Shown here: positions 1 to 9,948 of the stretch, one piece after another | How the letters are laid out: every line of letters starts with the position of its first letter | Position numbering within the stretch: the first letter of the stretch is position 1 | Assembly: GCA_000697055.1 (NCBI GenBank) | Contig: JNDT01001526.1 | Location: forward strand, 1 to 13,007 | Source of the DNA: Saksenaea vasiformis B4078 | Lineage: Eukaryota > Mucoromycota > Mucoromycetes > Mucorales > Saksenaeaceae | DNA length: 13,007 nt | Direction of reading: 5' to 3' | Translations under genes and position numbers: made by a program | Notes under the pieces: generated by a model | What the model was told of the DNA's origin: nothing | The model's input: the letters and a program-made list of their open reading frames with translations, nothing else | The model's database searches: none

Positions 1-14
1 TCCGGAATGGTAAG

Positions 15-62
15 TACCGTTTTTGTTTGGTAAAAACGTAGGGATCCTAGGTTTAGGATCCC
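15..62. repeat. two abutting inverted repeats (hairpins)
   Basis: TACCGTTTTT (15-24) pairs with AAAAACGTA (32-40) apart from one bulged C. Directly beside it, GGGATCCTA (41-49) pairs perfectly with TAGGATCCC (54-62) around a 4-base loop. No target-site duplication or element end is visible, so this is described only as paired hairpin-forming sequence. Confidence 0.6.
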
Positions 63-477
63 GTCCTTTTATATGAATACGTCTGTATGCGGAGAGCAAA
101 TATATACGAATGGTATGGAGTACAATATCGTCGCTAACCAGGAGCCAATCCACACACAAGGTCATGGAGACCTATCTGTAGCACTGCTACACCTTCATTC
201 TCGTTGTGAATTTTAATGATGATACTTCGCAGTTCTAATGCCTATTCCGCCATTAAATCCTGCTTCTTTTGCTGTCTCTCGTCATTGTTTACTATACTCA
301 AGCACCTTTGCTGTTTGTCGTAGCGTATATATATACCGTATAAAGTCATCTTACAACTTCGATATCTGCAACGTAGAGGACATCAGCTAACGATGGTTAA
401 TAGTTATTACCGTATGCACGTATATAGGTAATGGGACATTTGTGAGCCTTCCTCCGTCATCTCTGCATGATCGAACG

Positions 478-525
478 AATGATGCGTCCTATTTTTTATG
501 GCTGGAGCAATAAATGATGCGTCCT
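478..525. repeat. 13-bp direct repeat
   Basis: AATGATGCGTCCT occurs exactly at 478-490 and again at 513-525, start-to-start distance 35 bp, about 320 bp upstream of the COX6 start. It may be a local duplication or a paired binding site; nothing decides between these. Confidence 0.6.
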
Positions 526-582
526 GAAGGGTTCCACAACGGCTGCTGAAAAATTCATTCCCAGACAACGCAAATTAATGCC

Positions 583-587
583 ATTGG
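583..587 (-). promoter_or_regulatory. possible CCAAT box upstream of COX6
   Basis: ATTGG on the + strand is CCAAT on the - strand, about 257 bp before the COX6 ATG. Fungal respiratory genes are commonly bound by the HAP/CBC CCAAT complex, which works in either orientation. The motif is only five bases long, so chance occurrence is likely. Confidence 0.25.
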
Positions 588-656
588 CCAGCGCAAAAAA
601 AAACTCATTCGACGCAAAATTACACACAAAACACTATAGATCAATCAACGTTGAGA

Positions 657-707
657 TACGTCATAATTTATATTACGTCACACTTTATATAGCGTCATCA
701 TTATTTT
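657..707 (+). promoter_or_regulatory. 17-bp tandem repeat with ACGTCA motifs in the COX6 promoter
   Basis: Two 17-bp units (657-673 and 674-690) match at 15 of 17 positions, each starting TACGTCA and ending TTTATAT. A third, degenerate unit (691-707) carries GCGTCA. The CGTCA cores therefore fall at an exact 17-bp period (658, 675, 692). ACGTCA is the core of CRE/ATF-type bZIP sites, and TTTATAT is TATA-like. A short inverted repeat, GCAATTA / TAATTGC, follows at 743-759. The array ends about 140 bp before the COX6 ATG. Regulation by a bZIP factor is an inference. Confidence 0.5.
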
Positions 708-843
708 TGAAGTCCGTCAAGGGTGGGGGTTTGCCGTCCAAAGCAATTAAAGTAATTGCGGGTGGTGAATACTTCTATTCGGTAAACACGCTCTTCTTTT
801 CCTACCTTCACTTTAAACCTCCCCACTCGTACTGACAATCATA

Positions 844-1340
844 ATGCTCCGTGCTGCTCTTACTGGTGCTGTTGCTCGCTCCGTCGCTGTTCGCTCTGCT
901 GTTCCCACCGCCCGCCCTATGGCCATGGGTAACTACTATCTATTTATTCGCTCCATGTTGAAGCTTGCATAATTGACTCTTTTTTATTTGACGTACAAAA
1001 AGCCATGAGCAAGCGTTTCTTCTCTGCTGGTCACGAGGACGAGAGTTTCGAAGCTTTCACTGAACGTTATGTCAAGTTCTTTGATGGTGTCGAGGATCTT
1101 TTCGAACTTCAGCGTGGTTTGAACAATGCTTTCGCTTACGATCTCGTTCCTGCCCCTAGCGTCATCGAATCTGCCTTGAAGGCTTCTCGCCGTGTCAACG
1201 ACTACGCTACCGCTGTTCGCATCTTTGAAGGTCTGAAGGATAAGGTCGAGAACGAAAGCCAGTACAAGCAGTACCTTGAAGAACTCGAACCTCTCAGAAA
1301 GGAACTTGGCGTTCAAACAAAGGAGGAGATGGGTATCTAA
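844..1340 (+). CDS. COX6: cytochrome c oxidase subunit 6 (Cox6/COX5A family)
   Basis: Nuclear-encoded subunit of respiratory complex IV, on the matrix side of the mitochondrial inner membrane. Exons are 844-928 and 1003-1340, giving 140 aa. The 74-bp intron (929-1002) starts GTAACT, has a TTGAC branch-like site before a T-rich tract, and splits a codon after its first base. Exon 1 gives about 28 residues rich in Ala, Arg and Ser without acids, a typical mitochondrial presequence. Exon 2 carries the conserved family core: SFEAFTERYVKFF, LNNAFAYDLVPAPSVIESAL, RRVNDYATAVRIFEGLK and the tail ELGVQTKEE, which line up with yeast Cox6 and animal COX5A. The length is close to yeast Cox6. The start is the first ATG of the presequence. 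The identification is very secure; the exact intron ends are slightly less so. Confidence 0.95.
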
Positions 1341-1955
1341 ATGCCATTCTTACTACACCTGCATGACCGAAGAGACAAAAAAAAAAGAGAGAAAGCGGCC
1401 TCAATGGGAAATGAGACACCCTTGTTGTGGGCTGATTTTTTTTAGATCAGGCTTTTTAACTTTTTTGTTTGGAAAATAATAGAATTGTAAACGAAGAGAT
1501 ACACCTATCCACGTTATATTGGATTCAGGAACCAAGAATGAAGTAATGTTGCATTGCATGTGATAAACTTCTACTTCATAGGTGTTTCGTCCTTTGCGCT
1601 TCAACTTGCCTGTCCTCAAATCTGCCACATTATCCTATTCTAAGCTGAAGAACATCTAAGAGAAAAAGAAAATCTGAGGAAACGGGTGGTCCACTACTTG
1701 TACAGAGAAAGGGGGAACGGTCGGTTCGGATGACACATTTGATCCATCTCGAGCAGGATCCATGGGCCTATTGACCAAACGTCATCTCCGTTGTTAGAAC
1801 AACATATCACTGCAGATGAAAAAAAAAAAAAGGAACGTCTTTCCATTGGAGAACAGTGCGTGATGAATGCTGTAGTCGTATCCAGAAAATGTGGTTACTT
1901 TATCTACGAGAGGGCCTGTCGTCGTTGTACGGCATGGTCCATTGATGTCGGGGCC

Positions 1956-1977
1956 ATTGGGGGCACAACTATAAAAA
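1956..1977 (+). promoter_or_regulatory. possible CCAAT and TATA elements upstream of m-AAA gene
   Basis: ATTGG (1956-1960, a CCAAT box on the opposite strand) is followed by TATAAAAA at 1970-1977, about 170 bp before the ATG. A second ATTGG lies at 1845-1849. The order suits a core promoter with a 5' leader of roughly 100-140 nt. The motifs are short and unproven. Confidence 0.3.
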
Positions 1978-2076
1978 ACCCAAATTTGGCATCTGACTTG
2001 CTGAGATTTGTCAGTTTGGAAGGAAGGAAAAATTTCTGCCGGGTTTACTGCGGGATTACAAAAAATCTCGCCCCGG

Positions 2077-2083
2077 TGACTCA
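2077..2083 (+). promoter_or_regulatory. TGACTCA (AP-1/Gcn4-type) site upstream of m-AAA gene
   Basis: An exact TGACTCA lies 61 bp before the m-AAA start codon. This heptamer is the binding site of Gcn4/AP-1 bZIP factors. The same heptamer occurs twice upstream of the Dicer gene, at 10129 and 10160. It may fall inside the transcribed leader. Confidence 0.3.
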
Positions 2084-2143
2084 AAAAACCCGAGGGAGGG
2101 TGTTTTAAGGTCCAGGTTACTGAACACAACACACAAAATAACG

Positions 2144-4455
2144 ATGCTTTCGCGAATTGCCCAGATCGGTGGACGATCGGGTAGAATTACTGGATTTCCT
2201 AGCGCTTTTCAATCGTCCCGAAGCTCTTCACGTGCACTTTTGTCAAATCAGCGATGGTTACGAAAGTATTCTTCGGAAAAGAAGCCCAATAACAGCAAAA
2301 ATGACGCAGGGGACGATAAGCCCTTCAATGTTCCCAAAGGTTTTGAGGGTTTTCTGGGAAATAATCCCGGGAAACAGGCAAAGCGCGCAGCAGAAGAAGC
2401 GAAGCATTCCAATGAAGCACCGAAATCACCTAAAAACAATGACAATAAGCCCCCTGAAATCAATGCCAACATGGTACTGGGTACTGCTTTTGGTACCTGG
2501 CTCCTATGGAAGCTGACATCGCCTGCGGACAATTCACGCGAGATTACATGGCAAGGTTTCCGTACTTCATTGCTTGACAAGGGTCTCGTCGATCACCTTG
2601 TGGTTGTCAATCGCAACCGCGTCCGTGTCCATGTCCGGCCTGAAGCAACCTCTCTGGGTGTTTCTCCCCAGCAAACGTATTATTTCAGCATCGGTTCAAT
2701 AGACAGTTTCGAGAGCAAGTTGGATGATGCCCAAGCCGAACTCGGCATTCCTTCCAACGAACGTATTCCTGTTTCCTACCACGACGAGATTAGCATTGTC
2801 AACACAGCGCTGCATTTCGCACCCACGATGTTGTTGATTGGTGTTTTGTACTATATTAGCAAGCGTGGACCCGGTGGTGCAGGTCAAGGTATCTTTGGTA
2901 TTGGTAAAAGCAAGGCGAAGATGATCAATCAGGAGACGGATGTCAAGGTCAAGTTCAAGGATGTCGCTGGTGCCGATGAAGCCAAGGAAGAAATCATGGA
3001 ATTTGTCAAATTCTTGAAGAACCCAGCTGCCTACGAGCGCCTTGGCGCCACGATTCCAAAGGGTGCTATCTTGTCGGGACCTCCTGGTACCGGTAAGACC
3101 TTGCTGGCCAAGGCTACCGCCGGTGAGGCAGGTGTGCCTTTCCTCAGCGTTTCCGGCTCCGAGTTCGTGGAGATGTTTGTGGGTGTCGGACCTTCTCGTG
3201 TACGTGATTTGTTCGCAACGGCAAAGAAGAATGCGCCCTGCATCATTTTTGTGGACGAAATTGACGCCATCGGCAAAGCACGTGGCAAGGGTGGACAGAT
3301 GGGTGGCAATGACGAACGTGAGAGTACCTTGAATCAGCTGTTGGTAGAGATGGATGGTTTTGGCTCAAGCGAACACGTTGTTGTACTGGCTGGTACCAAT
3401 CGTCCCGATGTGTTGGATTCCGCACTCATGCGTCCCGGTCGATTCGATCGTCATATTGCCATTGATCGACCTGATATTGGAGGACGCGCACAAATCTTTG
3501 TGGTCCACTTGAAGCCTATCAAGACCAATGAAGACATCACGCGTCTGTCACGTAAACTGGCTGCCTTGACCCCTGGCTTCTCTGGCGCCGATATCCACAA
3601 CGTGTGTAATGAAGCTGCATTAATTGCGGCACGCCACCATAAGGACGTGGTGGACGAGTCTGATTTCGAGGCGGCCATCGAGCGTGTCATTGCCGGTTTG
3701 GAGAAGAAGTCCCGCGTGTTGTCTCCCGAAGAGAAGAAAACGGTGGCTTACCATGAAGCTGGCCATGCCGTTGCTGGTTGGTACCTGCAGCATGCCGACC
3801 CCTTGCTCAAGGTGTCCATTATTCCACGTGGCGTGGCTGCCCTTGGCTATGCACAGTACTTGCCCAAGGACCAGTACTTGTACTCCGAGAAACAGCTGAT
3901 GGATCGCATGTGCATGACGCTAGGTGGCAGAGTCTCGGAACAAATCTTCTTCGAAAGCATTACTACGGGCGCACATGACGATCTTCAGAAAGTCACCAAA
4001 ATGGCATATGCTCAAGTCACAACGTATGGTATGAACACCAAGGTCGGCCCTCTCTCTTTCAACGATCCACAGTCCGAACAGCAGTTCCAGAAGCCATTCT
4101 CAGAAACAACGGGTGCTTTGATTGACAATGAAGCACGCAACCTGGTGAAGGAGGCTTATACCCGCACAGTCAACCTTTTGACGGAACGCAAGACTGATGT
4201 GGAAAAGGTAGCCAAATTACTTTTGGAGAAGGAAGTGATTACTCGGGAAGACGTGGAAAACTTGCTGGGCAAGCGCCCCTTCGCGGAAAAGACGGTTTAC
4301 GATGAATACGTCCGTAAACAAGTAAGTTACAGCAACGCTACATAGATTAGACATGGCTTTGTCTAACAAAAACGTCTGTGCCTATTTTATAGACCTCGTC
4401 TCCTCCTCCCTTCCCAGAAGATCAGCCCAACACCGGCGAAGTCGCTTCCACATAG
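2144..4455 (+). CDS. AFG3: mitochondrial m-AAA protease subunit (AFG3/YTA10/YTA12 family)
   Basis: ATP-dependent zinc metalloprotease of the mitochondrial inner membrane, facing the matrix; it degrades misfolded membrane proteins and processes others. Exons 2144-4321 and 4393-4455 give 746 aa. The 71-bp intron (4322-4392) has GTAAGT, CTAAC at 4363 and a TAG acceptor, in phase 0; unspliced reading would end a few codons later in a non-conserved tail. Order: basic Ser/Arg-rich presequence (about 1-45), TM1 (about 110-124), intermembrane-space domain (about 133-208), TM2 (about 218-238), and AAA module with Walker A GPPGTGKT (312-319), Walker B IIFVDEID (367-374) and second region of homology (418-436). 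The peptidase has HEAGH (537-541) and the probable third zinc ligand D613. Exon 2 adds a Pro-rich 20-residue tail. The core strongly resembles human AFG3L2; GKRPF near the end is more like Yta12 than Yta10, so which yeast paralogue it matches is open. Confidence 0.95.
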
Positions 4456-4668
4456 ATTCTTTTCTTTTCTTTTTCTTTCTACAATACAATGTTTTAATTC
4501 TAGAGAGATTCCCATAGAATATTACTACTAGGGCCAAATGTAACTTGTGGTTGCAAAATGATGTCATGTTTGAATGGAAAAAGTTTATCGTTTTTTTTTT
4601 TCTTTTTTGGATGTTATACGCTTGTCCCAGACCCGCGTCCTTTTTGGCTTGTTATATTCGTTTTTTCT
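4456..4668. other. short spacer between convergent genes
   Basis: The m-AAA gene (+) and the Dicer gene (-) end 213 bp apart, tail to tail. The spacer is T-rich on the + strand, with runs at about 4458-4480 and 4591-4606. Both 3' untranslated regions must lie here or overlap. No gene is supported. Confidence 0.7.
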
Positions 4669-7600
4669 TTATTTTGTATCAATCACTTGGATCTTTTCAC
4701 CATCCTCATCCTCATCCTCGTCCCGTTGCCGTTTCCTCAGCCTGACACTACAATTGCAAATGCGCTGCAGTAATTCTGGTTCCTCCTGTAATCGTAAGTT
4801 TGCTTTATGAGCAGCCACTCTGCGTGCAGCTTTGACATTATCCGATGCACCACAGGCCAACGGTTTGTCGTGCAAAAAGATGACACATTTTTGCGACTCT
4901 GGTCCTGTTCCCTTGGATGTATGGTTTCTAGTAAAAAAAAAAAAGGAATATTTTTTTTTGTCAGCGATAAGTGCAAAAAGGATGAAAATCGGCATTACCG
5001 CAACATGAAGCTTTCACATCCCGCACGTTGGAGATCCGTGGTGAACTTTCGCAGAGGGTGGATCCTCACCAATTCGGGTGTCACATGGGCATCCAGAATA
5101 GGTTTAATCCATTTTTCAAAAACGCCCTCAACAGGTGTAAGGTCGAAGCCCGCGTCAACAAACACAGCACCTAGCATACTTTCCACCACATCGGAAAGTA
5201 CTTTGGGTACGCTCAAATCCGTCCAGTATTCTCCCACTGCTTCACCGTTGTCCTTGAGTTGTTGTATATCGCACACAAAGTCTTCGATCGCTCGGATCAG
5301 TTTGCTTGAATAGTGAATCACCTGTTGATGAAGCATCGATTCAACACAAATGACGCCCAGCACATGATTGTTGACACAAGAATCTTTCAAATCGGTAATC
5401 AGGCCGGGATCGCCGTCGGGATACTTGTTGAACAGGTAGCGGATGACAAGGAAATCGAGAATTGCATCGCCCAAAAACTCTAGTCGCTGATAACAAGGTG
5501 CTGTTGAATTTGGAAGACTGGCGTGTGTAAGCGCTTCTACGACGAGTAAAGGTGTGTTGAATGCATAGCCGGTGATTTCTTGGATACGGGGAAGATTGAT
5601 CGATCGGAGTGCCTTGATTTCCGCTCGTGGTGGGACTTTATCTTTTGAGACGAGATAGGCAGGCATGAAATCAGACCATTGTTCGATCTCATCAAATGGG
5701 ATCTGCATTGCAATGGCACATTTTAAACCACCTTCCAGACCTGAGCTAAGATAGGCCGCGCCCAGAGAAGCTTCCACCACATCAGCCAACGTTTTGTCCG
5801 ACAACATGTGTGTTTTTGTCTCTTTGAGCGACTCTGGTGTATCTGTCTTGGCTATAAAATGGTGCGGACGCCAGTAGCGACGATTAAATGCATGGCTGGT
5901 GATGTAGCGATACATTTTTAAGCGTTTTGCAGCTCTGTAAAGAGCACGGTTACAAATGACACGGATACGCAAACAATGAAGTTCGCCTTCATTTGAAAAC
6001 GGAAAATTGATGTAGAGACGGATAGTGGATATAAACTTGAGAAGGGAATCTGGAAAAAAGAAAAAAACACGGGGAAATCAATAAAGAAGGAACATAGATA
6101 ACTTTTTCCTTTACCTCCGAGTGTTTCTAGCCGCTCGTAGTTCTTTTCCATACTCGCAGACGGTGTTGTGTAGGCTTCCAGCATGTAGGCGTCGTCGACG
6201 GGTAGGTCATTATAGCGTACTCTGGCTTCCTGTATCAACAGGAAAGAATCAAGACGGGTCATAATAGATGGTATCAACCTTGCTGATTGCATGACGCTAG
6301 CCTTGATGGAAAATGCCTTACAAAATTCAGGGATAACAAATGTCGCGGTCGTCTCTTTTTCCTTGGCGATAACTATCGTGCCCGGTTGAAGATAATTCAT
6401 CACTTTGTTGACTTTCTGGACACGTACCATCGGCTGATCAGGACACGTTACCTGGACTTCATGAACGCTTTGATAGTACGCAGCAAAACTTTCGTAACCC
6501 GTCTCTCTAATTTTCATCTGAGATGGGATGGATGAATCCGGACGGAGGTCGTAACACACTTCTCGAACGAAATAGCGACGACTGAAGTCTGCATAGTCGA
6601 TCAAAATGGTATCATTATCAAGCTCAAGCTTGTCCATGTCCAGCGAAAGCATATCACTTTGGCAAGCGCGACGTATTTCATCCCAATCAATCTCATCGTA
6701 GCATGCGTCAGCTGCGTGTAATGTGATCGCTTCATCATTATTCTTCTTCATCGGTACCAGGAAATAAGGGAATTCCTCCAAGGGACACGAGTATTCTTTG
6801 TTTGTAATGCAGGAGACTAGTTTCAAATTGAATGCCGACAGTAGTTCCATCGTTTCCTTGTCAAACTCGAAGGAATGAGGTAAACTTTCTATCTCCACCG
6901 GGAAGGGTATACCACGGGCGAACAAGTTGAACTCTGGTACGGATGGGAATGGTTTCCATGTGAAAAAACTCATACGTCGAAGCGGTGTGCCATCAATGTC
7001 TTTCAGCTTGACTTTAATGGCTGTCATGTACAATTGAAACGGACCGTCATTCGACGCTTTTGTAATATCGCCATTGATCGTCTGTGCTTCTGTCTCTCGG
7101 GTATCCGTGGGGGGACTGGAAACGACTGGCTCATGGTGTACGGCATCGGGTACGTGTTCCTTCACCTCCATCGTTTCGGTCCCTTCGACTCGCCCAATGG
7201 TCTCCAACATATCACCAGCCCCTGTCTCGGTGCCTACAGGTGATTCACGTCTTATGCCATCAACAACGACTGTCTCTGGGGTTTGATCGTCCATCGTCTT
7301 TCCATTCATGTGTGTTTCTTGCAAAGGTCCATTGACTGCTGCTGCTGCTGCTGCCGCTGCTTCTTCTTCCTGTTGTTCTTCTTCTTCTTCTTCCTCGATC
7401 TTTTCCCAAAAACGCGGCGTTCTTTTCTCGTAGATACCGTGTCTTCGCTTACTACCAATGATCATGCCATTTTCGTCGTACTGTGGTTCCATCTCTCCCA
7501 GCATTTCTCTTTTGGGGTTATTGGGAAGGAGATGATCATTAAAGGCTCCATGGATATGGAGTTGGGTACATGCTTCCAGCGCTGCCAGCCTTTTTGCCAG

Positions 7601-9841
7601 CATCTTTGACTTGGCCACCTCTGACGTTACTTCTCGGATAGCAGCATTACTCGGCAGTCGCAGTGTGCATTGGTATCCATCCGCTGTATTTTCGATGTCG
7701 AAATTTGGTTGTAGAACACAGAAACTGTCCGAAGGAAGCGAGCCGCAATAGCGGTGGATCAATGGAATGGCCGATTGCTTTGTAATGGCTGCAAGCGTCT
7801 TTGGCACGACATACATTTTATCGCAGTAGTCATCATCCTCTTCATCCTCGTCGTAGTTTGCATTCTCCAAATCATCCTTATATTCCGAAATATATCGCAG
7901 TGAAAGATTTCTCTCTGCTGGAAGCGATTGACAATAGGCCTTCATGTCAGCCTCCAAATTCTGGAAATCCTCAAGACTCGTGGAAAGCTTCACGTCATTC
8001 TTTTCCACAAGAATGATATAGTGCGAGCCTGGTCTTCGTGCACGACCACGCGACTGGATATACCCGATAAGCGTCGTACATGGATCAAACCTACAACAGA
8101 ATTAAATAAAAAAATAAAGAAAGAATACAAATGCCTACCGAATGACCACGTTGCACGGTTGAATATCCAGACCTTCTTCCGCAACATTTGTAGCAACAAG
8201 CAAGTTGAGTTTTCCTTCACGGAATGCTTTGATGGTTCTGTTTTGTTCGCTAAATAGCATTTGGACATCGCCTTCGTCGGTTGATCCATGGCCAATCAAA
8301 ATACCAGGCTTGATATTGTGGAGCTGTGGGCAGGCCTTGATCAACATATACAACGCAATGGCAGTGTGTCTGCGTTCAACAAAGACGATACCACAAAAGT
8401 CTTGCCCTTTCTCGCCATAGATCAGCAGTGCCCGCATCAATAGAGTCACTTTGGGGGTGAAAAGCAGCGGATCAAAGATGTCGGGAGCATCTGGCGCTGC
8501 ATCCTTTGCTACATTGCATGCTTCCAGTAACGCCCTATCATCAGCAAGTAACTCTCCCTGGCTCTTCCCGTGTGTATCCAGTTTTAACCGATTCCCCATC
8601 TCGTCAAGCAAATATTTCCATAATCGATCACTGCACCACGGTCCAAGATGTTGTAATACATGTTCTGTCACAGTAAAACAGCGTTTCATGCGTTCCAACG
8701 TTCCTAGCTGGTCATGTATTCCTCGATAGACATTTGTTTTCTCAAATCCTCGCGATGATTCGAAAGGCAACATAATTTCCTTCGGTTTAACAACAATAGC
8801 ATCCAATTCGTTCAAAAAGGTAGTTGCTGTATAGATGAAAGCGTCCAGATTACGTTCTAGTTGTCTGCAACACCTCTGTTTTAGAAGGATGGAAGTAAAG
8901 TGGTAGACTTACTGCGCGCTGTAATCGACACCTGTTTTTGAGTTCATGGGAGAAGCTGTCATGCCAAAGATCTTTGGTCTGTCTTCAACAGGGCATCGAT
9001 CATAGAATTCACGCATGATCAAGTTGTAGGGATGATTCTTTCGGGCATGATGTGCTTCGTCAAAGACAATCAAATTGACCTGTAGAATAAATCGTGGATT
9101 TCCTTTAAGTTATCATGACAATTTGATCAAAGTGTCTACTCACTTTATCCATACTGATGAAACCATGATGTAGTGTATCCAAGAAGATTTGGGCTGTCAT
9201 GACACAGACATCACTTTCTTCAAATATCAACCGCCACTTCTTTTCTGTCCAGTTATCGACACCCATATCACCACACATGTGATGAAGAACCACATCACAG
9301 TTTGCACGAATCACGCTGGACTGCTGAAACACCAGTGGCACTCTGTCTACCAAGAAAAACGAGAGCTTCGTCTAAAACGCCATACTGTTGTTAGTCATGA
9401 AGATCAAACATGGGCATGGTGTATACACACTTTGCGTCGGTGCAGTCGTTCTTCTCTTTCTTTTGCTGCCATGTACTTTATTAACATGACGGCAATTAAT
9501 GTTTTGCCACTGCCCGTGTCAAGTACGGCAATGATGTTGTTGTCCACCGCTTTCTGGAATAGTTCATACTGGTATTGTCTTGGGTCCATCATTTTTGGGC
9601 CCTCTTCTTCTTCTGGTAGATCATTGTCTTCTTCGTCTTCATCGAAATCAAGTTTCTCTTTCTGTTCGTCCAGAAACTGCACGCCTGTCATGGCTTTCCC
9701 ATCGGGCCTCGCATTCAAAAATTCCGGATCGAGATATTTGAAGAGGCGTGTTGGATCGCCTTCATTCATGGTGTTCTCGATGGGCTCCGGCACTACATAA
9801 GTCACCTCATCGTCAGGGTCCATGTGATCTACCGACGGCAT
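4669..9841 (-). CDS. dcl: Dicer-like endoribonuclease, complete, seven exons
   Basis: RNase III enzyme that cuts double-stranded RNA into small RNAs for RNA interference. Exons on the - strand: 9841-9431, 9371-9144, 9079-8913, 8864-8139, 8090-6115, 6049-4999, 4927-4669. All six introns (48-71 bp) are GT..AG and keep frame, giving 4818 nt and 1605 aa. The helicase has TGSGKT (109-114), DEAHH (220-224), GMTASP (252-257), TNVAEEGLD (494-502) and QSRGRARR (523-530). The Dicer-dimerisation domain is at about 613-693, then a low-complexity linker (738-858), platform and PAZ (to about 1078). RNase IIIa has E1166, D1170, D1259 and E1262; RNase IIIb has E1360, D1364, D1456 and E1459. A dsRBD (about 1500-1575) and an acidic tail with a basic RLRKRQR patch end the protein. 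All catalytic residues are present. TAG lies in frame 12 codons upstream of this ATG, but a spliced upstream start is possible. The paralogue (dcl1 or dcl2) cannot be told. Confidence 0.95.
7337..7396 (-). repeat. trinucleotide repeat coding Glu/Gln/Ala tract in Dicer
   Basis: Within exon 5 of the Dicer gene, GAR, CAR and GCN triplets encode seven Glu, two Gln, three Glu and eight Ala (residues 743-762). It marks the start of a roughly 120-residue linker rich in Glu, Thr, Val and Gly between the Dicer-dimerisation domain and the platform/PAZ region. Such triplet runs can change length by slippage without loss of frame. Confidence 0.85.
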
Positions 9842-9948
9842 CCGTGAAGAAGGTCCTGAATGGGTTCCAGGCAGCTATGGCAGGACTGTTCTTTTTATGT
9901 TTCCAACTTGTCAGTTACTCGATTCGGAATAACTTTTGGGTGAACAAA

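Larger units (their letters stand above)
1..572. other. intergenic DNA, no supported gene
   Basis: No open frame here looks like a gene. The longest ATG frame I checked (73-216, 47 codons, + strand) has no recognisable motif. The stretch is A/T-rich and holds two abutting inverted repeats at 15-62 and a 13-bp direct repeat at 478-525. A perfect splice-donor hexamer GTAAGT sits at 10-15, so an exon of a gene lying mostly to the left could end at base 9, but too little is visible to test that. Confidence 0.6.
1341..2143. other. spacer: COX6 3' end and m-AAA protease promoter
   Basis: The 803 bp contain no supported gene. Two opposed frames of about 105-112 codons around 1791-2132 are low-complexity, lack a conserved motif and use weak starts. 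Runs of A and T occur at 1378-1386, 1437-1442 and 1820-1831. The last 200 bp hold promoter-like motifs, annotated separately. COX6 polyadenylation probably lies within the first 150 bp (AATAAT near 1475), but no signal is decisive. Confidence 0.6.

Noticed and set aside
73..216. 47-codon ATG frame on the + strand
   Set aside because: Short, no recognised motif, and nothing nearby supports expression.
578..835. Open frame of 85 codons on the + strand before COX6
   Set aside because: It spans the 17-bp promoter repeat and ends just before the COX6 start; composition is not coding-like.
1401..1628. Open frame of 75 codons on the - strand
   Set aside because: It begins with GTG rather than ATG, overlaps the likely COX6 3' region, and shows no domain.
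1791..2132. Opposed frames of about 105 and 112 codons before the m-AAA gene
   Set aside because: Low-complexity Lys/Phe runs from a poly-A tract, a non-ATG start on one, and no recognised motif; this is promoter DNA.
4807..5313. Open frame of 168 codons on the + strand
   Set aside because: It is antisense to the last two Dicer exons and runs across their intron; no motif or plausible promoter.
9189..9800. Open frame of 203 codons on the + strand
   Set aside because: It is antisense to Dicer exons 1 and 2 and their intron; Ser-rich composition mirrors acidic codons on the coding strand.
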